This document shows, in pieces, positions 9,674 to 17,290 of a stretch of DNA of 64,000 nt (positions are counted from its first letter, which is position 1; each line of letters begins with the position of its first letter). Location of the stretch: assembly GCF_000384215.1 (NCBI RefSeq), contig NZ_KB913032.1:4295665-4359664 (forward strand). Reading direction: 5' to 3'. Source of the DNA: Amycolatopsis alba DSM 44262 (GTDB lineage: Bacteria; Actinomycetota; Actinomycetes; Mycobacteriales; Pseudonocardiaceae). The translations under genes were made by a program, and so were the position numbers. The notes below the pieces were generated by a model. That model did not search any database, was not told where the DNA came from, and saw only the letters and a list, made by a program, of their open reading frames with translations.

Positions 9674-10777
9674 GTGCACATCGTCCAGCTCGCCAACTTC
9701 TACGGGCCACGCTCGGGCGGGCTGCGGACGGCGCTGCACCATCTCGGCGCGGGCTATGTGGCGAGCGGCCATCAGGTGACGCTCGTGGTGCCAGGGCAGC
9801 GCTATGCGGACGAGACGCTGCCGTCGGGAGTCCGCCGGTGTTCCCTTCCGGCACCGCGGATCCCCGGCACCGGCGGCTATCGCGCGGTCGATCCGCATCG
9901 GGTGCGCGCGGTGCTGAATCGCCTCGAACCGGACAGACTGGAAGTGTCCGACAGGCTCACGCTGCGCGGCATGGGTGTCTGGGCGCGGCGCAACGGCGTG
10001 CCCAGCATGGTGATCTCACACGAGCGGCTGGACAGGCTGCTGGAGCAGTTCCTGATGCCGGAGCCCGTCGCGCGGCGCGTCGCGGACGTCGCGAACCGGC
10101 GGATGGCGCGGCACTATGACACGGTCGTCTGCACGACGGGGTTCGCCCGCGCGGAATTCGACCGGATCGCCGCGCCGAACGTGCGGCGGGTCCCGCTCGG
10201 TGTCGACCTCACGACGTTCGCCCCGGCCCGGCGCGACGACGGCTGGCGGCACACGCTGTCCGGGAACGCGGACACGCTGCTCGTCCACTGTGGACGTCTG
10301 TCGCCGGAGAAGCACGTCGAGCGCAGCGTGGACACCGTCGCCGAGCTGACCGAGTCAGGACACCGCGTACGGCTCGTGATCGCGGGCGACGGGCCTCGGC
10401 GGCGAACGCTGGAACGCCGGGCGCGCGGGCTCCCGGTGACCTTCCTCGGTTTCCTCGCCGGACGCGGCGACGTCGCGCGCCTGCTGGCCAGCGCCGACGT
10501 CTCCCTCGCACCCGGTCCACATGAGACGTTCGGGCTGGCCGCGCTGGAGGCGCTCGCTTCGGGGACGCCGGTGGTGGTCTCGGCGTCGTCGGCGCTGCGG
10601 GAGATCGTCCGGCCGGGTTGCGGCGCGGCCGTCGACGATCTCGCCCCGGCGTTCGCGGGCGCGGTCACCGAGCTTTTGAAGAGACCAGAGATCGCCCGGC
10701 GTGCGGCGGCGCGGGCGCGCGCGGAGGATTTCGCCTGGCCACGATCGGTACAGGGAATGCTCTCCGCGCACACTTGA
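9674..10777 (+). CDS. GT4 glycosyltransferase
   Basis: A 367-residue GT-B glycosyltransferase starting at the GTG at 9674, 3 nt after the preceding glycosyltransferase. The N-terminal segment VQLANFYGPRSGGLRTALHHLGAGY and the C-terminal EX7E motif GPHETFGLAALEALASGTPVVV are typical of retaining family-4 enzymes, and VHCGRLSPEKHVERSVDTV is the inter-domain nucleotide-sugar region. No signal peptide or membrane segment is visible, so it should act at the cytoplasmic face. Close pairing with the MgtA-like gene suggests that the two act on the same glycolipid or sugar conjugate; acceptor and donor are not known. Confidence 0.85.
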   Translation: MHIVQLANFYGPRSGGLRTALHHLGAGYVASGHQVTLVVPGQRYADETLPSGVRRCSLPAPRIPGTGGYRAVDPHRVRAVLNRLEPDRLEVSDRLTLRGMGVWARRNGVPSMVISHERLDRLLEQFLMPEPVARRVADVANRRMARHYDTVVCTTGFARAEFDRIAAPNVRRVPLGVDLTTFAPARRDDGWRHTLSGNADTLLVHCGRLSPEKHVERSVDTVAELTESGHRVRLVIAGDGPRRRTLERRARGLPVTFLGFLAGRGDVARLLASADVSLAPGPHETFGLAALEALASGTPVVVSASSALREIVRPGCGAAVDDLAPAFAGAVTELLKRPEIARRAAARARAEDFAWPRSVQGMLSAHT

Positions 10778-10846
10778 TCACTTTGTATCTTCTTTGTACA
10801 ACCGGCATTCATCGTCCCCTCACGCCATCGAGCGAGAGGACGGCAC

Positions 10847-11617
10847 GTGAGGTTCGAAGTACTGGGAACGTTCAGCATCTCTTCCGGTTCGCGGTCGGTC
10901 CCGCTGCACGGCCGGATGAGAAGAACCCTCCTCGGCGTGCTGCTGGTCCGCGCGAACACCTACGTGCCCGTGAACGTGCTCACCGAGGCCCTGTGGGAGA
11001 GCCGCTGGGAGCCTCGCGCGGTGCCGAAGCTGCACTGGCACGTCCACAAGCTGCGGCAGGCCCTGCCCGAAGGCGACCGGCTCGGGTTCGACAACGGCGG
11101 CTACCGGCTGGAGGTCCACCCCGGCGAACTGGACGTCGAGACCTTCGAAACGCTCGGAAGCCAGGCGCTGAAGTCCGCGGACCCCGCGCAGCGCGCCTCG
11201 CTGATCCGGCAGGCCCTCACCCATTGGCACGGCGCGCCCTACGACGGCCTGGACGTCCCGCTGCTTTCGGACGAGACGATGCGGCTCTCGGAACACCGTC
11301 TGGTCCTGCTCGAAGAGCTCTACCAGGCCGAACTGGACCTCGGGCGGCACGCGAGCGCGGCCGTCGAGCTGACGGAGCTGGTGCGGCGGCATCCGCTGCG
11401 GCAGCGGGCCCAGTACCTCCTGATGGACGCTCTGTGGCGAGCCGGGCGCACGTCCGACGCGCTGGCGGCGTACCGGCGTGCGCGCCGGTTCTCGGTCGAC
11501 CAGCTCGGCCTCGAACCGGGGCCGGAACTGCGGGTGCTGGAGCGGAGGATCCTCGCCGGTGAGGTCGCGGGGGCCGGTGCGCACCGTGCCCCGGCGTTGC
11601 TTCACCGGACCAGGTGA
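10847..11617 (+). CDS. SARP/BTAD-family transcriptional regulator
   Basis: A 256-residue one-module regulator of the AfsR/SARP type. Residues 1-95 form the OmpR-like winged helix (MRFEVLGTFSISSGSRSVPLHGRMRRTLLG is split here as positions 1-30), including VNVLTEALWE and LHWHVHKLRQAL; residues 100-245 form the bacterial transcriptional activation domain (HWHGAPYDGLDVPLL, LRQRAQYLLMDALWRAGRTSDALAAYRRARR, LGLEPGPELRVLERRIL). It has no NB-ARC or TPR extension. The GTG at 10847 follows a GAGAGGA ribosome site. SARPs usually activate specialised metabolite clusters, but none is visible next to it, so its target is unknown. The 34-bp direct repeat and the island begin 35 nt after its stop. Confidence 0.88.
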   Translation: MRFEVLGTFSISSGSRSVPLHGRMRRTLLGVLLVRANTYVPVNVLTEALWESRWEPRAVPKLHWHVHKLRQALPEGDRLGFDNGGYRLEVHPGELDVETFETLGSQALKSADPAQRASLIRQALTHWHGAPYDGLDVPLLSDETMRLSEHRLVLLEELYQAELDLGRHASAAVELTELVRRHPLRQRAQYLLMDALWRAGRTSDALAAYRRARRFSVDQLGLEPGPELRVLERRILAGEVAGAGAHRAPALLHRTR

Positions 11618-11652
11618 ACCTACGGGGCGTCGCTTTGCTCCCGCTTGGCCGA

Positions 11653-11686
11653 AGTGTCTCAGCGGAGTCGGGTTAGTGTTCGGGGT
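11653..11686 (+). repeat. Left 34-bp direct repeat flanking the OLD-like island
   Basis: Begins AGTGTCTCAGCGG and ends TTAGTGTTCGGGGT. It is identical over all 34 positions to 13744-13777, and the identity stops sharply at both ends. The copy includes the same TAGTGT hexamer that serves as the menG -10 element, but here no start codon follows. It marks the left boundary of the A/T-richer segment. Confidence 0.95.
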
Positions 11687-11720
11687 CCCAGAAGCCCTGA
11701 ATCTGCCTAAGCAGTACGGA

Positions 11721-11755
11721 CCTCATAGCCGGAGCGGGATACTTCGGCTATGAGG
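11721..11755 (-). terminator. Hairpin directly after the OLD-like gene
   Basis: Arms CCTCATAGCCG (11721-11731) and CGGCTATGAGG (11745-11755) pair perfectly around a 13-nt loop. The stem abuts the stop codon of the minus-strand ATPase gene at 11756. There is no run of T residues after it, so an intrinsic terminator is likely but not certain; transcript-end protection is an alternative. Confidence 0.7.
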
Positions 11756-13468
11756 TTAGCGCAAGAATTCATCTACTGGCACTGCGGACAGAAGGCGCGC
11801 TACCTCCTCATTTACCCATTTTGCAAGGTCAACTGCGTGTTTGCCGACGCTTCCACTTTCTATAACTGCATCTGCGATCTTCTTCTTTATCGAGTTTAGC
11901 TCGCTCTTCTTGATCTCAAGGACTGGCTTTTTGCCTTTGTCTTCTAGAAGCATGTGAGCTTGAGCTGTCGATTCAATAAGGTCCTTGTCGAGATAGCGTT
12001 CGATACCTCTGAATGACTCGCCAAGAAGTGGATTAACGAGCTCCACGGGGGTTATTGCTGCCCCTGAGTATTCATGTGGAGAGATTACCTTTTGATATTG
12101 TGCAAGATCTTTTGTCTCCCAGTCGCGAAGGACTAGGACGGGAGCTATATTGGGACGAGAAGCCAATGCGCCCTTGTTGTATTTCAAGTACTGCAGAAGA
12201 GTGTCTCCGGCGGTACCTTCCCCGAAGATCTCGTCAGGTGCCACCAGGCGCCACCTTGGTCGGATGCCGCCCTCCTTTAGTGCCGCATTCAAATGAATCG
12301 CATCGAATGCGCCCTCGACTATGACCATTGGAAAATCTGAGTACTCAAGCAATGGATGGCGATAAGTTGTTATAGCAAGTCTGGTAGATCTGGTTAGAGC
12401 ATCGCGCGGCGTGAGCTTCTCTACGGTAGTGCCTGTATGTGGATGCGACGCAAGCCATGTTTGCGAAGCCACCCGGACAAACTCATCCTGATGAGTAGTT
12501 AAGAAGACTTGACGACGAGGATCTTGTGCATATTTGAAGAGGTCTTGCGCGAACCTGGTCCGAAGTCCGGCATGCAGGAAGGACTCGGGCTCCTCGATTG
12601 CCCAAATGCTTGCCTGGACCCAGCCAAACGCCCTTCCTCGGGAAACCCTATCGACCAGATCGAGAAAGTGAAGCAAAATGAATGATTGTGCGCCTGAGCC
12701 TTCGAACTCTGGCGAGCGGCCAGCTCCGTTTGATACGGATTGTATCGCCACATCGAAGGCAAGTTCGGCAAAATCAGTTGGAAGTGCCGGGTTTACCGAA
12801 AGGCTCTTAATTCCGGATCCGACGTTCTTGGAAACGTCGGATAGCATCTGTTCGCCGGTTCGAGAGAGGGCTAGCATGAGGTTGGCGACGTCGTCTTGCT
12901 TATAGGCTTGAGTGCCCTGCAGGCGTCTTACTAGTTCACTGCGCAATGGTTGCGCATATTGCTGGATTAGGTCGGCAGGACGTGCATGATTTGGAATATA
13001 TCTAAATGTTACCGCTCGCGTGAACAGTGCGAGGTTGGGAACCTGTGACGGGTCTGCATTCTGCAGTTTGTCAAGACTTGGGCCAAATGAAAACGAGTCT
13101 GCAATCCCTTGTCCTTGAGGGTCGATTGTCCAAGTTCTTTGGATCGCAATCTGATCTTTGAGACCGTGTTCTTTTAAAAAGTCTTCTTGCTTGCGTACTT
13201 TGAAGCCATCGGCTAGGTTGAATTCGACGCCTACTGAAATTAACTTCTTTTTTCCTTGAGGTGCATAATCGGAGAGATCTCTGCTCATGTCGACGTTAGA
13301 GTGTCGTTCATCGACCAGTCCGTTGAAGAACAGGTTCAGTGCGCGTAAAATATTTGACTTTCCTGAACTGTTGAGTCCAATGATCGGCACGTATCCTTCG
13401 ATGTCGTCCACGTTGAGATTTCGAATTGACCGAAAGCTTTCGACTCTTACGGTCTTTATTAGCCTCAT
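11756..13468 (-). CDS. OLD-like AAA ATPase-TOPRIM nuclease, candidate defence protein
   Basis: A 570-residue protein. N-terminal ABC-type ATPase: Walker A GLNSSGKS at residues 31-38, signature-like EGSGAQS at 256-262, Walker B with SIWAIEEPESF at 287-297 (Glu292/Glu293), and H-loop His326 in LTTHQDEF. The C-terminal part resembles TOPRIM nucleases of the OLD/GajA type: acidic Glu385 in VIVEGAFD and Asp449/Glu451 in LVLRDWETK, followed by GIERYL at 488-493. A GAGGGG ribosome site precedes the ATG. No helicase (GajB-like) or second nuclease gene accompanies it. Base composition is visibly more A/T-rich than all neighbours and it sits between perfect 34-bp direct repeats, so it was probably acquired. 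Phage defence is inferred from the family. Confidence 0.82.
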   Translation of the reverse strand: MRLIKTVRVESFRSIRNLNVDDIEGYVPIIGLNSSGKSNILRALNLFFNGLVDERHSNVDMSRDLSDYAPQGKKKLISVGVEFNLADGFKVRKQEDFLKEHGLKDQIAIQRTWTIDPQGQGIADSFSFGPSLDKLQNADPSQVPNLALFTRAVTFRYIPNHARPADLIQQYAQPLRSELVRRLQGTQAYKQDDVANLMLALSRTGEQMLSDVSKNVGSGIKSLSVNPALPTDFAELAFDVAIQSVSNGAGRSPEFEGSGAQSFILLHFLDLVDRVSRGRAFGWVQASIWAIEEPESFLHAGLRTRFAQDLFKYAQDPRRQVFLTTHQDEFVRVASQTWLASHPHTGTTVEKLTPRDALTRSTRLAITTYRHPLLEYSDFPMVIVEGAFDAIHLNAALKEGGIRPRWRLVAPDEIFGEGTAGDTLLQYLKYNKGALASRPNIAPVLVLRDWETKDLAQYQKVISPHEYSGAAITPVELVNPLLGESFRGIERYLDKDLIESTAQAHMLLEDKGKKPVLEIKKSELNSIKKKIADAVIESGSVGKHAVDLAKWVNEEVARLLSAVPVDEFLR

Positions 13469-13743
13469 CTACTACCCCTCGCGAACTGCATCCGGAACGA
13501 CCGACGAGGTTAGCTGCTGCCGTGTGACCTGCATCATCGGCTCTCCGTCAGGTGCGAGCCTAACGCGAATGGCTACTTCAAGTTACTGCATATGCACGAA
13601 GTGTGATATCGATGCGCGTTGCGCAATGTTGAACGTCAGCCCTGCGGCTCGTGTGCTGGCAGGGGCTTTATGAAACGCCTACTTCGCGTGCGCCGGTCGG
13701 GCGGAAGGTGCTGCCGCTTCGCGCTCAGCGAGGCTGAGTGCGC
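13469..13743. other. Island non-coding segment upstream of the OLD-like gene
   Basis: 275 nt between the ATPase start and the right direct repeat, of mixed composition. It probably holds the promoter of the minus-strand ATPase gene. A near-perfect hairpin (GCGCTCAGC, GAG loop, GCTGAGTGC) lies just before the right repeat at about 13718-13740. A 34-codon Cys-containing frame at 13569-13673 lacks a ribosome site and is not called. No integrase or transposase fragment was recognised. Confidence 0.5.
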
Positions 13744-13777
13744 AGTGTCTCAGCGGAGTCGGGTTAGTGTTCGGGGT
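13744..13777 (+). repeat. Right 34-bp direct repeat containing the menG promoter
   Basis: Identical to 11653-11686. Its last base is immediately before the menG ATG at 13778. Within it TAGTGT (13765-13770) fits the TANNNT -10 consensus and is separated from the ATG by 7 nt, so transcription could begin at or next to the A of the start codon. Confidence 0.92.
13765..13770 (+). promoter_or_regulatory. Putative leaderless -10 element of menG
   Basis: TAGTGT lies 7 nt upstream of the menG ATG, and no ribosome-binding sequence lies between them. No convincing -35 hexamer is seen, which is common for actinobacterial promoters. The hexamer is part of the duplicated 34-bp sequence. Confidence 0.55.
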
Positions 13778-14467
13778 ATGTCCCGAGCGAGTCTTGACAA
13801 GGATCCGCACGAAGTCGCCGCCATGTTCGACGACGTCGCGGACGGCTACGACCGCGCGAATTCGTTCATGACCTTCGGCTTCGATCGCCGTTGGCGCACC
13901 ATCACTGCGCGGGTGCTGGACGCCAAACGCGGCGAGAAGGTGCTGGACCTCGCGGCGGGCACCGGCGTGTCCACCGTCGAGTACGCGCGCAACGGCGCCT
14001 GGTGCCTCGCCGCGGACTTCTCGGTCGGCATGCTCAAGGCGGGCAAGCATCGCGGCGTCCCGATGGTGGCCGCCGACGCGTTGAGGCTGCCGTTCGCCGA
14101 CGACAGCTTCGACGCGGTGACCATCTCGCTCGCGCTGCGGAACTTCGTCGACACCAAGGCCGCGCTCACCGAGATCGCGCGCGTGGTCAAACCGGGCGGT
14201 CGCCTGGTGATCTGCGAGGTGTCGACGCCCACATTCCCGCCGATCCGGTTCCTGCACCGCAAGTTCATCCTGCGGCTGCTCACCTGGGTCGGCAGCCGGA
14301 CCTCGACGAACCCCGAGGCCTACTCCTACCTGGCCGAATCCATGCTGGCGTGGCCGGATCAGCGGACGCTGGGGGAGATCATCGCGAGCGCCGGGTGGAC
14401 CGAGGTGGAGTGGCTGAACCTCACGTTCGGCGTCGTCGCCATCCACCGCGCCAAAAAGCCCGCCTAA
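13778..14467 (+). CDS. menG: Demethylmenaquinone methyltransferase MenG (UbiE)
   Basis: Final step of menaquinone synthesis: SAM-dependent C-methylation of demethylmenaquinone. The 229-residue product starts [28 protein letters not shown] at the ATG at 13778. It contains the SAM-binding motif [16 protein letters not shown] near residue 50 and the UbiE signature [30 protein letters not shown] near residues 120-150. The frame is open further upstream into the island, but those codons are not UbiE-like and the ATG abuts the direct repeat. menJ follows after 10 nt. The insertion of the OLD-like island separates this gene from the upstream mgtA/SARP genes but leaves its own promoter intact. Confidence 0.94.
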   Translation: MSRASLDKDPHEVAAMFDDVADGYDRANSFMTFGFDRRWRTITARVLDAKRGEKVLDLAAGTGVSTVEYARNGAWCLAADFSVGMLKAGKHRGVPMVAADALRLPFADDSFDAVTISLALRNFVDTKAALTEIARVVKPGGRLVICEVSTPTFPPIRFLHRKFILRLLTWVGSRTSTNPEAYSYLAESMLAWPDQRTLGEIIASAGWTEVEWLNLTFGVVAIHRAKKPA

Positions 14468-14477
14468 ACTCGCGGCC

Positions 14478-15764
14478 ATGACACGTCGCAACCCTGACCA
14501 CGACGCCGAGGTCATCGTCGTCGGTGCCGGTCCGGCCGGGTCCACCGCCGCCACGTACCTCGCCCGCGCGGGCGTCGACGTGCTGCTGCTGGAGAAGACC
14601 GAGTTCCCGCGCGAGAAGGTGTGCGGCGACGGCTTGACCCCGCGCGGCGTCAAGCAGCTCATCGACCTCGGGATCGACACCAGTGAGGACGCGGGCTGGG
14701 TGCACAGCCGCGGTCTGCGGATCCTCACCGGCGAGCTGACGCTGGAACTCGACTGGCCGGACCTCACCAGCTACCCGCCCTACGGCGTCTCGCGGACCCG
14801 GCAGGACTTCGACGACCTGCTCGCGAAGACCGCGGTCAAGGCGGGCGCGCGGCTCTACGAGCGCACCACCGTCACCGGCGCGATCACCAGCCCCACCGGG
14901 CGCGTGATCGGCGTCGAGGCGAAGGTCGGCCCGGAGAAGACGCCGGTGAGCTACCGCGCTCCGCTGGTCCTGGCCTGCGACGGCGTGTCCGCGCGGCTCG
15001 CGCTGAGCGTCGGAATCCAGAAGAACGAGAAGCGCCCGATGGGCGTCGCGGTGCGGCAGTACTACAAGAGCCCGCGCCACGACGACCCGTTCATCGAGGG
15101 CCACCTGGAGCTGTGGGACCGCTCGGACCCGCGCGACCCCAAGCTCCTGCCCGGCTACGGCTGGGCGTTCCCGCTGGGCGACGGCACGGTGAACGTCGGC
15201 CTCGGCATGCTGTCGACGTCGGCCGCGTTCCGCAGCACCGACTACCGCGCGCTGCTGCGCCAGTGGCTCGACGGGACGCCCGAGGAATGGGGCTACCGCG
15301 AGGAGAACGCCATCGGCAAGGTCGGCGGCGCCGGTCTCCCGATGGGCTTCAACCGCACCCCGCACTACCGCGACGGCCTGCTGCTGCTCGGCGACGCGGG
15401 CGGCATGGTCAGCCCGTTCAACGGCGAGGGCATCTCGGCCGCGATGGAGTCCGCGCAGCTGGCATCGGAGTTCGTCGTGCAGGCGCTGGCGCGGCGCGAA
15501 GGACCTTCGCGCGAGCGTGCGCTGGAGGGCTACCCGCGCGCCGTCGGGGAGCTGATGGGCGGCTACTACCGGCTCGGCAACGTGTTCGCGAAGCTGATCG
15601 GGAAGCCGAAGGTCATGCACGCCGCGACGAAGTACGGGCTGCGGATCAACTCGATCCTTCCGTTGGTCTACAAGGGACTCTCGGGCTGCTACGACGCCAA
15701 GGGCGGGGACGGCGTGGACCGCCTCATCGCCGCTCTGGCGCGCGCCACTCCCACTCCGCGCTGA
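14478..15764 (+). CDS. menJ: Menaquinone reductase MenJ (geranylgeranyl reductase family)
   Basis: FAD-dependent enzyme that saturates one isoprene unit of the menaquinone tail. The 428-residue protein has an N-terminal Rossmann FAD motif VVGAGPAGSTAATYLARAGVDVLLLE at residues 12-37, the family segment PREKVCGDGLTPRGVKQL near residue 46, and the second FAD motif GLLLLGDAGGMVSPFNGEGISAAMESA near residues 295-320. The mycobacterial MenJ lies in the same neighbourhood, which supports the menaquinone role over archaeal-type lipid or chlorophyll substrates. The menG stop codon is part of TAAACT (14465-14470), 7 nt before this ATG, a possible internal leaderless promoter in addition to readthrough from menG. 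Confidence 0.9.
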   Translation: MTRRNPDHDAEVIVVGAGPAGSTAATYLARAGVDVLLLEKTEFPREKVCGDGLTPRGVKQLIDLGIDTSEDAGWVHSRGLRILTGELTLELDWPDLTSYPPYGVSRTRQDFDDLLAKTAVKAGARLYERTTVTGAITSPTGRVIGVEAKVGPEKTPVSYRAPLVLACDGVSARLALSVGIQKNEKRPMGVAVRQYYKSPRHDDPFIEGHLELWDRSDPRDPKLLPGYGWAFPLGDGTVNVGLGMLSTSAAFRSTDYRALLRQWLDGTPEEWGYREENAIGKVGGAGLPMGFNRTPHYRDGLLLLGDAGGMVSPFNGEGISAAMESAQLASEFVVQALARREGPSRERALEGYPRAVGELMGGYYRLGNVFAKLIGKPKVMHAATKYGLRINSILPLVYKGLSGCYDAKGGDGVDRLIAALARATPTPR

Positions 15765-15802
15765 CGCCGACTCCGCGCTAACGCACGCTCTTGCTCGGGG
15801 AG

Positions 15803-15855
15803 GTTGCGAAAGCCACTTTCGCAACGCTGAAGGTTGCGAAAGTGGCTTTCGCAAC
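15803..15855. repeat. Nested palindromic intergenic repeat, complete copy
   Basis: Units at 15803-15825 and 15833-15855, separated by GCTGAAG. Each is a palindrome with 10-nt arms GTTGCGAAAG/CTTTCGCAAC, and the two units are exact reverse complements of each other. It is the same element as at 1-52; the linkers differ (CTTCAAC there). Here it follows menJ and precedes the nuo regulatory region, consistent with a terminator for the menG-menJ transcript. There is no T tract. Confidence 0.92.
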
Positions 15856-16089
15856 GTCTCGCCGGGGGAGTCGCGCGCCCGCTCACCCCGGCTCCCACCT
15901 GCGCCGGACCACACGTCTGGACCAGTCACGGGTACTCCGGGCAGTGGTATCGGTCACAGGACAAACGTGGTCAAACGGACTCCCCGACTCGATCTTGAGA
16001 ACGACGTCGCAGGTCACCGGTACCGCACACGGGAAGAAACCGTACTGGCCGTGCGGTCAAGTTAGGGCAGCCTTATAGCACGGGGCCTA

Positions 16090-16119
16090 GGGACAAGAAT
16101 GTGAGTCACGTCCTACACT
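16090..16119 (+). promoter_or_regulatory. Candidate nuo promoter
   Basis: GGGACA (16090-16095) and TACACT (16114-16119) separated by 18 nt resemble -35/-10 elements of the principal sigma factor. The predicted start near 16126 would put both Rex-type sites at or just downstream of transcription start, a good position for repression. Confidence 0.45.
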
Positions 16120-16131
16120 CCCCCCATGCTT

Positions 16132-16147
16132 TGTGAATCGCTTCACA
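16132..16147. promoter_or_regulatory. Rex operator-like site 1
   Basis: TGTGAATCGCTTCACA, a perfect inverted repeat TGTGAA-N4-TTCACA. It matches the operator pattern known for the NADH/NAD+ sensor Rex in Streptomyces. Confidence 0.75.
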
Positions 16148-16161
16148 TCCTCGACGGGAGG

Positions 16162-16181
16162 CTTGTGAACTATTTCACAAG
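16162..16181. promoter_or_regulatory. Rex operator-like site 2
   Basis: CTTGTGAACTATTTCACAAG, a perfect 8-bp inverted repeat with a 4-nt centre that includes TGTGAA-N4-TTCACA. Its centre is 32 bp (about three helical turns) from that of site 1, so two Rex dimers could bind the same DNA face. Confidence 0.8.
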
Positions 16182-16206
16182 CAAGGGGGCCGTCATGCAC
16201 GGCCCG

Positions 16207-16225
16207 TAAGGGTTGCCTAACCCTC
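16207..16225. promoter_or_regulatory. Iron-box-like inverted repeat
   Basis: TAAGGGTTGCCTAACCCTC contains the perfect inverted repeat AGGGTT-GCCT-AACCCT. By my alignment it matches 12 of 19 positions of the DtxR/IdeR/DmdR iron-box consensus. A role in iron control of nuo is speculative. Confidence 0.35.
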
Positions 16226-16321
16226 GGCGGTGTGACCCAGGTGACTTAGGGTGCCGACCGAGGGAAGCGGTGAACCCCGACTCGAAAACCGCAGCGGCGC
16301 GGAAAGGATGGCGAAAACCCC

Positions 16322-16735
16322 GTGCTGATGTTGCCCGTGCTGGCCCAGGCGGACACCACGAAGGTGCCCAATCTGGACATGTACCTCCCCTTGGTCCTCC
16401 TGTTCGTCCTCGCGCTCGGATTCGCGGTGCTTTCGGTGCTGCTCGGCCCGCTCGTCGGCCCGAGCCGGGCCAACAAGGCGAAGCTCGCGGCCTACGAATG
16501 CGGCATCGAACCGTCGCCGCAGCCGGTCGTCGGCGGCGGCCGGATGCCGGTCGCGTACTACATCACCGCGATGCTGTTCATCCTGTTCGACATCGAGATG
16601 GTCTTCCTCTACCCGTTCGCGGTCTCCGCGGACGCGCTGGGCATGTTCGGCCTGGTGGAGATCGTGCTGTTCATCGCGACGGTCGGTTTCGCGTACGCCT
16701 ACGTATGGCGTCGCGGCGGCCTGGATTGGAACTAG
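16322..16735 (+). CDS. nuoA: NADH-quinone oxidoreductase subunit A
   Basis: Membrane subunit of complex I near the quinone-binding region. The 137-residue protein starts at the GTG at 16322 behind a GGAAAGGA ribosome site; an ATG two codons later is an alternative. Three transmembrane helices are seen (about residues 21-43, 78-98, 105-128). The loop between helices 1 and 2 holds KLAAYECGIEPSPQPV, the conserved segment with the Cys that lies at the quinone tunnel, and helix 2 has ILFDIEMVFLYP. First gene of the fourteen-gene nuo operon, six nucleotides before nuoB, and under the Rex-type operators. Confidence 0.96.
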   Translation: MLMLPVLAQADTTKVPNLDMYLPLVLLFVLALGFAVLSVLLGPLVGPSRANKAKLAAYECGIEPSPQPVVGGGRMPVAYYITAMLFILFDIEMVFLYPFAVSADALGMFGLVEIVLFIATVGFAYAYVWRRGGLDWN

Positions 16736-16741
16736 AGAAGC

Positions 16742-17290
16742 ATGGGCCTCGAAGAAAAACTCCCCAACGGCATCCTCCTGGCCAGTCTCGAAGGCCTGGT
16801 GAACTGGGCCCGCAAGAACTCGATGTGGCCCGCCACCTTCGGTCTCGCCTGCTGCGCGATCGAGATGATGACCGTCGGCGGTTCCCGCTACGACATCGCC
16901 CGCTTCGGTATGGAGCGCTTCAGCGCGACGCCGCGCCAGGCGGACTTGATGATCGTCGCCGGCCGGGTCACGCAGAAGATGGCGCCGGTGCTGCGCCAGA
17001 TCTACGACCAGATGGCCGAGCCCAAGTGGGTGCTGGCGATGGGCGTCTGCGCCTCGTCCGGCGGGATGTTCAACAACTACGCCGTGGTGCAGGGCGTCGA
17101 CCACATCGTCCCGGTCGACATGTACCTCCCCGGCTGCCCGCCGCGCCCCGAAATGCTGCTCGACGCGATTTTGAAGCTGCACGCCAAGATCCAGGACGAG
17201 CCGATCAACGCCCGCCGGGCCGCGATCCGCGCCGCCAGTGGTGAGCGCACCGAGCTGATCGCCTCCTCGATCAAGTACGCGAAGAAGTGA
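16742..17290 (+). CDS. nuoB: NADH-quinone oxidoreductase subunit B
   Basis: Peripheral-arm subunit that carries the terminal iron-sulfur cluster N2, which hands electrons to menaquinone. The 182-residue protein shows the four N2 ligands: the adjacent Cys37-Cys38 in LACCAIEMM, Cys103 in MGVCASSGG and Cys132 in [10 protein letters not shown]. Length and motifs match bacterial NuoB closely. The ATG at 16742 follows AGAGAAG. Its stop codon overlaps the GTG start of nuoC in the arrangement GTGA, indicating translational coupling. Confidence 0.97.
   Translation: MGLEEKLPNGILLASLEGLVNWARKNSMWPATFGLACCAIEMMTVGGSRYDIARFGMERFSATPRQADLMIVAGRVTQKMAPVLRQIYDQMAEPKWVLAMGVCASSGGMFNNYAVVQGVDHIVPVDMYLPGCPPRPEMLLDAILKLHAKIQDEPINARRAAIRAASGERTELIASSIKYAKK

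Larger units (their letters stand above)
15856..16321 (+). promoter_or_regulatory. nuo operon upstream region
   Basis: 466 nt without a gene, from the palindromic repeat to nuoA. It holds a plausible promoter (TACACT, 16114-16119), two Rex-type inverted repeats (16132-16147 and 16162-16181) and an iron-box-like inverted repeat (16207-16225). A weaker similar sequence, TTAGGGCAGCCTTATAGCA, lies at about 16062-16080. The stretch from 15860 to 16060 shows nothing I can name. Confidence 0.7.

Noticed and set aside
11756..13468. Full Gabija system
   Set aside because: Only the GajA-like part is present; no UvrD-type helicase gene lies on either side.
13569..13673. 34-codon frame with four Cys residues upstream of menG inside the island
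   Set aside because: No ribosome site, no recognised family, and it lies where the promoter of the opposite gene is expected.
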